This document shows, piece by piece, positions 58,204 to 64,000 of a DNA stretch of 64,000 bases. This stretch comes from Plenodomus lindquistii. Its lineage: Eukaryota; Ascomycota; Dothideomycetes; Pleosporales; Leptosphaeriaceae. Position 1 is the first letter of the stretch. Each line of letters starts with the position of its first letter. The notes under the pieces were generated by a model. That model had not been told where the DNA came from. It saw only the letters and a list, made by a program, of their open reading frames with translations, and made no database searches. The stretch is from assembly GCA_025504975.1 (NCBI GenBank), contig JANUWI010000010.1, positions 248,001 through 312,000 of the forward strand, read 5' to 3'. The position numbers were made by a program, and so were the translations under genes.

Positions 58204-59359
58204 CTAGAGCGCAGCGTACTGCAGTGCATTCGCGTGCCTGAAAAGCACATCATCTAAAGCTGCCTGAGCATGGCCCACGGCCTCGTCGATGCCTTCAAGC
58301 TGTGCTGCATGGTTCCCCTGCATATTCTCAAGGCTGCGACAGAGTTGAGCGAGGATAGGAGCAAGCTCGGCGTCTGGTGTCTCCAATAGAGACAGATCAA
58401 CGCGTACAGATGGCTTCAGGTTAACCTCTGCAGGCCCGTCCTCTTCAACCTCGCCGTCATTTTGACCTTTTAGTAAAGGATGGATCTAAAGAGGTCAGCT
58501 GTAACCTGAGGCACATGGCGGACATCGTTACACGTACACGGCCACGCTTCTCGTGGTGCTTCCACTCTGCTCGCCACCTCTTCGTATTCCTCTTCAGCTG
58601 TTCCAAATTGTTCTCCTCTTTGTTGAGCAAGTTCTGAGTAGCTTTGACCTGTTCGGTGAGCAACTGTTTCGAATGGCGAGCTGTAGTGACCTCGCGTGAA
58701 ACCTGACTGTTGCGCTCTGTGAGCTTGTCAATGTTGAAATGGAGGTCCTTGGCTTGAGGAGGCATGCGCGAAGATGCTATTTGTCGTGACAACTTCTTGA
58801 CCAGTGGGTTTAGAGTGTTGTGGGCCGCAACCACCCTTCGCTCGTCTCGCTGCGCGTTAGCAATGTCCTTCTTCGCGTCCCGTATCACAGCCGTGACTTG
58901 CTCCAAGACTTGTGGAGGCAGCTGGGGCCATGTGTCTATCTGCTCCTGTGGTATGCGCTTTGTTCTTGACTCCAACTGTAGATAGGTGTTGCGCGGCACG
59001 GTCTGCGACTCGGCGGTTACATTGTGGTTGATGCGCCCTTTGCGGCTCGGTGCCTGGGATGACTGCGTCTGTTCAGTAGAGACTGCCAAAAGCTCGTCTT
59101 CATCTTCATCTTCGTCGCGTGGTGCGTGGGTGCTTGGTCTCGACTTTCGCGGACCCTTCGGTTTCGTGGTCGCCTTGGTGACAGTAGCTGACTTTGTGGG
59201 ACCCGGGGGCCGTCCTCTGCGTTTCTGGGCCTTTTTCCCATCTGAGCGCGTCGGCGCCTGTCCATGGTCAACACTTCAATGTTGAGCAGAGCCGAATGGC
59301 TTACCATGACGTGGTTGTGGAGTTGAGACGCGACGCGTTGGCTGTGTTTGGGTGCGCAT
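58204..59359 (-). CDS. Kinetochore protein CENP-Q (Fta7/Okp1-type)
   Basis: CENP-Q is the partner of CENP-U in the inner-kinetochore COMA complex (Okp1 in yeast, Fta7 in fission yeast). Exons 59305-59359, 58538-59241 and 58204-58485 give 346 residues. The start ATG at 59359 (MRTQTQPTRRVSTPQPRH) joins DGKKAQKRRGRPPGPTK, which contains an AT-hook (about 25-32) that could bind DNA. The core (about 105-230) is coiled-coil and family-like: TYLQLESRTKRIPQEQIDTW, QLPPQVLEQVTAVIRDAKKD, LEQLKRNTKRWRAEWKHHEK. After the second intron IHPLL and an acidic linker lead to a C-terminal helical part (LAPILAQLCRSLENMQGNHA, ALDDVLFRHANAL). An alternative first exon from an upstream ATG near 59424 would need a different acceptor and looks less protein-like. 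Confidence 0.82.
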
Positions 59360-59637
59360 TTGGTGGGGAAAGAGCTAACGTGGCCCGGTCCACTTCCGGG
59401 GTTCTGCAGCTCAGGCATGTTCATGGCAGCACGTCATAGCATCACACTGATAGGAAGGCAAGAGCACATCTGGCAACCTTCAACTCACCCGCCTTGTATC
59501 CTGACCTACTGGCTAACTTCATCTTAATCGTCCTAGCAGACCTCAGATAGCTATGCTTGACAACACAACAATAGGATGTTCCTTCTTCACCTCAGTTCCC
59601 GACGACAACACACTTTGCGAGATCTCATGACGTTGAT

Positions 59638-60099
59638 CTAATCCGACCCAGCAGCAATCTCAGATGAAGCAGCTTTACTTGAAGAAACCGGACACAGGAT
59701 TCCAAACGTGATGCATTTCGAAAGAGCATTCTCATACACCGTCCCAACGGCAACGGGGAGTGTACCTGCTACCCGTGGTACCTGGTACAGGAGAGCTTTA
59801 CTCCTAGCGACCTGGGACGAAGGCAATCGTGTAGAGAGTGTACCGTATGCGGAAACTTTGCTCATTGTATCTGGTGCTGGATACCGAGAGTCTTGGAGGG
59901 ATAGAATACTCATGGGCGTCAGACCTGCCGGGATTTGGCACTGGGGCCCAGGAGAGACTGGTATTGATAATTGTGCACGTGGTCGGGTTGATAGTGCTTC
60001 CACCCTGCTAGGTGGATATGGCTCGTCGAGGAGACCTAGGTCAAGAGGTGAGGTGTTGCGTCGCCTGCTCTCGAGGGCCTCGGTATTATTGGGGTTATA
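59638..60099 (-). CDS. Possible 3' exon of an unrecognised gene
   Basis: An open frame of 153 codons follows an acceptor-like GGGTTTAG at 60100-60107 and ends in a TAG at 59638. The product would be Ser/Pro-rich (SRRRNTSPLDLGLLDEPYPP, SIPVSPGPQCQIPAGLTPMS), like the cytosolic tail of a fungal membrane protein. Upstream exons in 60110-60600 could not be fixed: several partial frames are open, none with a convincing ATG plus splice path, and the plus strand is open too. It is listed as a weak candidate only; no family is recognised. Confidence 0.25.
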   Translation of the reverse strand, partial: YNPNNTEALESRRRNTSPLDLGLLDEPYPPSRVEALSTRPRAQLSIPVSPGPQCQIPAGLTPMSILSLQDSRYPAPDTMSKVSAYGTLSTRLPSSQVARSKALLYQVPRVAGTLPVAVGTVYENALSKCITFGILCPVSSSKAASSEIAAGSD

Positions 60100-60992
60100 C
60101 TAAACCCAACGGCTTGTCACAAAAGCCTTCCTGCGCCAGCTTGTTTTATAGGTTTTCTTTCGGCTTCGGCTCATTGGCGACTGGTGGTCGCATCGTCTCC
60201 TCGTAGATCTTACGGGAAGTGTCGCACTTTGGAATGCGGATGTTTCTGCTCCGTGTATTGTTCGTGAAACGATTGTGGCCGGCGTGCTCTCTGCAGCAGA
60301 TGAACTATTGGTAGCATGGACAGGCATGGCCCAATATCCAATGGTTGCACTGTATCCGCCAGCATCGCCATTGCATGTAGCAGCCACGTCCCCAGATATT
60401 CCTCGCCCATTGTGCTCCTCAGATATAGTCCAGTCTGATTTGGGGGGTTCACCGTTGTCGGTGATGTACTTCTTACTGTGATCATCTTCTATATGTACTT
60501 TTGGGACCAGGAGGACGTTATCTGACAGGTCTTGGCCCGTGGCTTCGCCGACAACATCTACTGGAGCGACAGAGGATCTACGGCTGTTGGGCTGATGTAT
60601 CTATCTTATTATGTCGAAGTCGTTGAGATGAAAGCACTCCATCGGAAGAAATTGCTTCCGGTTCCCCTGTCGCTGAACTCTGCTACTTCAACGCTCGACT
60701 TCTCATGGTCAGAAGAAGCGTCAGGCAACCCATGCTCCAGTCGTACTACCCCATATTGACTGGGCGGCTTGGATCTTCCGTCATCGGAGTCCTATGACCG
60801 ATTAGACAACTCGATACGACGCAAGGCATCACACGACGCCTCAGTCTGGTTCCTGTGTCTGGAGTGCTGGCCATTGGGCTGGCCTTCGGGATTTGTCACG
60901 ACACCGTCGAGCTCATGATGGACAAAATGTACTTTGTCCTGGTCTATTTGAATCTGAGATAGGTTTGCCGAAAGAGCTTCTAACAAGACAAT

Positions 60993-61535
60993 CTAATTAT
61001 CAGGCCGTTCTTGTGAAATACGCGCCAAACGATCAACCACTTCGGTAACGGGCGTTCTTTTTCGCAGCACATTGTCGACCATTGCGCCCAATGAATTTTT
61101 AGGGGAGGCCATTCGTAGACTCTCGTGCTGGATCATCGGATCCACTTCCTGGAGTTCCCCGAGGACTTTTGCTGACGTGAAGATATTTGTTTGTTTGGAC
61201 CTGAAGCTGAGGCGATGAAGCATTCTGGAAATGATTGGATCCATTTCGAACCAAACGCTGCTGAATAGTCTGACAAAGCGGGAAATCTCTGCGCGGATCG
61301 AGGCAGTCGCTTGTTCTCCGAATTTGCAGGACGTCCTTAACCCTCGAGCTCGAATTTTGTGGTGTGATAATGAAGGACTCAAGAGCGACTCGCCGAATAG
61401 CAAATAGCGATAGGATGATCTGATGAGGCAGGTTGAAGCTGTCGGGAGGAAGATTGGTCTAGTTGTGATCGAGTGAGGAAGTGGAACGAGCTGTCTGTCA
61501 CTGTCATTCGTTCTTCAGGCCCACTGCATGGCATG
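60993..61535 (-). other. Open frame without ATG, possibly an exon
   Basis: About 180 codons are open on the minus strand, with protein-like sequence (SIRAEISRFVRLFSSVWFEM, NSLGAMVDNVLRKRTPVTEV) but no methionine near the beginning. Only an internal Met exists. It could be an internal or last exon whose first exon lies further upstream, or a chance frame. No family is recognised. Confidence 0.25.
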
Positions 61536-61660
61536 CCTGCCCATGTGAGAGCGGACGCAGTCGCGGCCCATCGATGGCCCCGTTGCTGTAGACTTTGCTT
61601 GTTTTCTCCTTCATAAAGCTGGACGCTGCCTACTCTGCTCTCAACACCTCAAAGTTCTGC

Positions 61661-61900
61661 TCAAGGCGTCAGTGCACTGCAACAACTAGTGCAGCAGTCA
61701 CTGCAACAATCGCCGCAACCACTAAAGCAATCCCCCAAGCATGCCCCGACTGATGCAAAAATGCCCATTAGACTCTCGATGCAGAACGCGCCACCCAGCG
61801 TACAGTCCATTCGCCGTAGGAACTGCGAACAACAATCCTCCTGACGACTGTTCTGCGTCACACTGATTTCCTGATTGTCGCCGATTGGTGCGTAATTCAT
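61661..61900 (-). CDS. Small cysteine-rich protein, unknown
   Basis: A 79-residue single-exon product from the ATG at 61900 (MNYAPIGDNQEISVTQ). The N-terminal third is polar. A CC pair (DCCSQF) opens the Cys region, followed by a hydrophobic stretch (GGAFCIESLMGIFASVGACL) and a run of Cys doublets, DCFSGCGDCCSDCCTSCCSA. Thirteen or so cysteines lie in the last 45 residues. There is no signal peptide, so this is not a classic secreted effector; a palmitoylated or membrane-apposed peptide of CYSTM/PLAC8-like character, or a metal binder, is possible. A TATAAATA box sits 126 bases upstream of the start. The frame is also open upstream without an ATG. It is unrecognised, but the promoter and composition make it a credible gene. 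Confidence 0.6.
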   Translation of the reverse strand: MNYAPIGDNQEISVTQNSRQEDCCSQFLRRMDCTLGGAFCIESLMGIFASVGACLGDCFSGCGDCCSDCCTSCCSALTP

Positions 61901-62425
61901 TGTTGCGATTGTTTTTGGTGACAGGACGGTGTGGATGAAGAAGTTGAGTGGATCAATTGGACAACAAACAGGAGCGGCACAACGTCGATAATAATGCTCT
62001 GCCAATGTGGATCGCCTCGCCTACTTATTTATAGTATTCGGTTCGTTTTCGTTGCTGGATTGAAGAGATCAGGCCCCTAAGGCGACCAGCACGGCCATTT
62101 CCTCATGCGGTTAGATAAGAGGCTGTGGTTCTACGCAAAGATGCACGTTGAGTCCTAAGACCAAAGCCTCAAGCAAGCAGTTTTTCCCGTCTTGTCATTG
62201 CTCATAAGATCATTTGATCGTGAAATGCCTGCATCGTTCCAGTCGTACAAAAGCCAAATTGTCAAGTCCACATTCGCTAACTGGGTATCTATGTACGCGC
62301 CCGCACAAGCAGACAATGCAAGTTGCAACAAATGATGCAATACATTAAAAAAAAACCTTTCACTCGATAAGAAGATGACCTAGCACGGTACCATGGAATC
62401 GATCCGTAGAGGGCCATGGCTAACT
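61901..62425. other. Promoter of the Cys-rich gene and 3' flank of the last gene
   Basis: Apart from the TATA box and a poly-A run at 62346-62354, nothing supportable was seen. Confidence 0.45.
62026..62033 (-). promoter_or_regulatory. TATA box of the Cys-rich gene
   Basis: TATAAATA on the minus strand, 126 bases before the ATG at 61900. Initiation about 30-60 bases downstream would leave a leader of roughly 65-95 bases. Most other genes here lack such a clear box. Confidence 0.55.
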
Positions 62426-64000
62426 TCAGACTCGTATTACAATCTTGATATTCAGTCCACGCGCCTCGCGAATACAACACGCCTGACAGGTTCGCGTAGT
62501 ACGACCAACGATGGCATGAAGTCCCCTTTCTGCGCACCAAGCTCGTGCTAGTAGCTCCATATCTGGTGACGCGCGAGCGTCGAGGATGAGAATAGTCTTC
62601 TTGTTATTGATTATGGTGTCTACCACACTATTCTGGGAATTCGCCAAAGACAATAGGCGTTCTGTTGATTTTGAAGTATGCATCTCGAAAGGGAGTTCGA
62701 AATCTGGCTCCAGAATGCGGGTTACAGGCACGATCTTGTAGAGGTAAGACTTGTGCAAGGGATGGGCGATCAACGGCTTGCCGTGTGATATCATGTCGTG
62801 AGGACTGAAAATTTCGGCTCCGTCATCCGCGCCGGCTTCGTAAGTGCGTTTTGGGGCACTGGTGGATGCTGTTGGTGGGTGTGACAGTAGTGGTTCAAAG
62901 CCATGGCTGCTACGGCGCGACAGCGTCACGCTGCGTTTGGACGGTGAGCGTGACAGTGTACCCGTTCGTGACCGCTTCAGAACGTAAGGCAACCCGGTAA
63001 CCGGCGGAGCAGCTGAAGCCGGTGTACTACAAGGCCATGACGTGATGAAGTGCACGTCGTATGTGAGTGTCAACGTATGGCTTAGCGTCTGGTCTTGAGA
63101 AGCGAATGTTAAAGAGGCGGCCTGGATGCCATCTTCAGACGGAGAATTGGGGAGGTTATCATCGTCGAGTAGGTCCGGGTTGATCGAAGTGAGCTCCCAT
63201 TGCAAGAAAGAGAGCACAGGTCTTGGTGGCAGCTCAGGATCCGAGGGTAAGATGAGATCCTCAGAGGTAGCAGAAGTTATGTCCGATTGAGGAATTATAG
63301 CTGATTCCTGAGCTATCGGATCACAGGCATCGGTCAGATCTAATCGACGATCGTGTGGAAGTTGCTCGCTGTGGATATTGTGCCAGCCTACAGGACCGAC
63401 AGGGAGCTTCGGGCATGAGATCCAGCCCATGCATTCCGTGGAGCCCGCAGAACAAGCCAGAACGCGGCCAACAATCGAACTTTTACTCCACCATGTCCTG
63501 TTTTGATAGGTAAATCCGCCATAAAGATTCGCACAGTCTCCAAGGTTGCTGATGGCGGACTTGTCGTTTTCTAGCAGCGTTGAGATGAGAAAATGTGAGA
63601 TGGCTTCACCCGGCAGAACCAGTCCGGTCAAGTAAGATCGACTCAGCCACCCACCTACTCCATCAAGAGCAGCCTCGGAGCGACCACACGATACTGGCCA
63701 CGATGGAGAGAGCGGTACGCGCAATGCTTGCGAATCTTGGCGTTTTAGAGGAGGCTGGCCAACGTCCCCAAAGTAGCTGTCAAGGACCTGGTGCGAAGGC
63801 AACGGTGTTTGCAGGGGCGTGCCGTAAACGCTGATGCAGGACGGAGTGCTGTATTCGAGTGATCTGCTGCTAGCAGATAGCTGCTGCACGGCTTCGTTAG
63901 TAGCATTGGGTACACCCAGCTTGACAGCCAGCTCTTTGAGAATATCTACCGCGCCAGGCCAGTGTATGGTTTCCGCGAATTGAAAAAGTCCTGACAATTG
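62426..64000 (-). CDS. Unrecognised fungal protein, 5' end cut by the window edge
   Basis: The frame is open from the right edge of the window to a TGA at 62426, about 524 codons with no visible intron. Upstream sequence is missing, so the start is unknown. The product has an N-terminal region LVLPGEAISHFLISTLLEN, then TYQNRTWWSKSSIVGRVLAC, a Ser/Pro-rich middle with a possible nuclear-targeting basic patch (LKRSRTGTLSRSPSKRSVTL), and a compact C-terminus ARAWCAERGLHAIVGRTTRT-CQACCIREARG that ends KIVIRV. The C-terminal Cys-containing block looks folded and may be conserved, but I do not recognise a family and give no function. Confidence 0.7.
   Translation of the reverse strand, partial: QLSGLFQFAETIHWPGAVDILKELAVKLGVPNATNEAVQQLSASSRSLEYSTPSCISVYGTPLQTPLPSHQVLDSYFGDVGQPPLKRQDSQALRVPLSPSWPVSCGRSEAALDGVGGWLSRSYLTGLVLPGEAISHFLISTLLENDKSAISNLGDCANLYGGFTYQNRTWWSKSSIVGRVLACSAGSTECMGWISCPKLPVGPVGWHNIHSEQLPHDRRLDLTDACDPIAQESAIIPQSDITSATSEDLILPSDPELPPRPVLSFLQWELTSINPDLLDDDNLPNSPSEDGIQAASLTFASQDQTLSHTLTLTYDVHFITSWPCSTPASAAPPVTGLPYVLKRSRTGTLSRSPSKRSVTLSRRSSHGFEPLLSHPPTASTSAPKRTYEAGADDGAEIFSPHDMISHGKPLIAHPLHKSYLYKIVPVTRILEPDFELPFEMHTSKSTERLLSLANSQNSVVDTIINNKKTILILDARASPDMELLARAWCAERGLHAIVGRTTRTCQACCIREARGLNIKIVIRV

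Noticed and set aside
43187..59359. A functional gene cluster on the minus strand
   Set aside because: The genes share orientation but belong to unrelated processes and have separate promoters; no biosynthetic core enzyme is present.

Overview
The window is nuclear DNA of a filamentous ascomycete, most likely a Dothideomycete of the order Pleosporales. This is inferred from short GT-AG introns (mostly 43-70 nt, often with a CTAAC/CTAAT branch site), the gene families present, long gene-poor spacers and one AT-rich block that looks destroyed by repeat-induced point mutation (RIP). I could run no database search, so names rest on motifs and family knowledge.

Layout. 1-5.3 kb: RIP-degraded repeats, with one element in inverted copies (1-770 against 2235-3000) and a third partial copy. 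5.5-13 kb, plus strand: the arginine methyltransferase RMT2 with an N-terminal ankyrin region, a cytosolic GH63-like glucosidase and the kinase activator MOB1. 13-27 kb: mostly gene-free, holding one tRNA-Lys(CUU) gene with a 54-nt intron-like insertion in its T-loop and one Zn2Cys6 regulator. 27-33 kb: a secreted M28 carboxypeptidase and, divergently, a GAS2-domain (Kar9-like) microtubule protein. 35-40 kb: an LtrA-type membrane protein with an apparent frameshift and an MFS transporter. 43-59 kb, all minus strand: an HSL-type esterase, an HMG-box factor, an SGNH-like membrane-anchored protein, the meiotic ZMM protein Spo22/Zip4, the gluconeogenesis regulator ERT1/AcuK and a CENP-Q (Fta7-type) kinetochore subunit. 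59-64 kb: two weak coding candidates, a tiny Cys-rich protein with a clean TATA box, and an unrecognised gene cut by the window end.

Most genes are housekeeping or regulatory and do not form a pathway. MOB1, the Kar9-like protein, CENP-Q and Spo22 all concern chromosome or spindle behaviour, but they are dispersed and their co-location may be chance. I see no secondary-metabolite cluster, CRISPR array or intact transposon. The most unusual object is the T-loop insertion: it begins GT, ends AG, carries a CTAAC branch-like motif, and its exact removal restores a canonical 7-nt T-loop.
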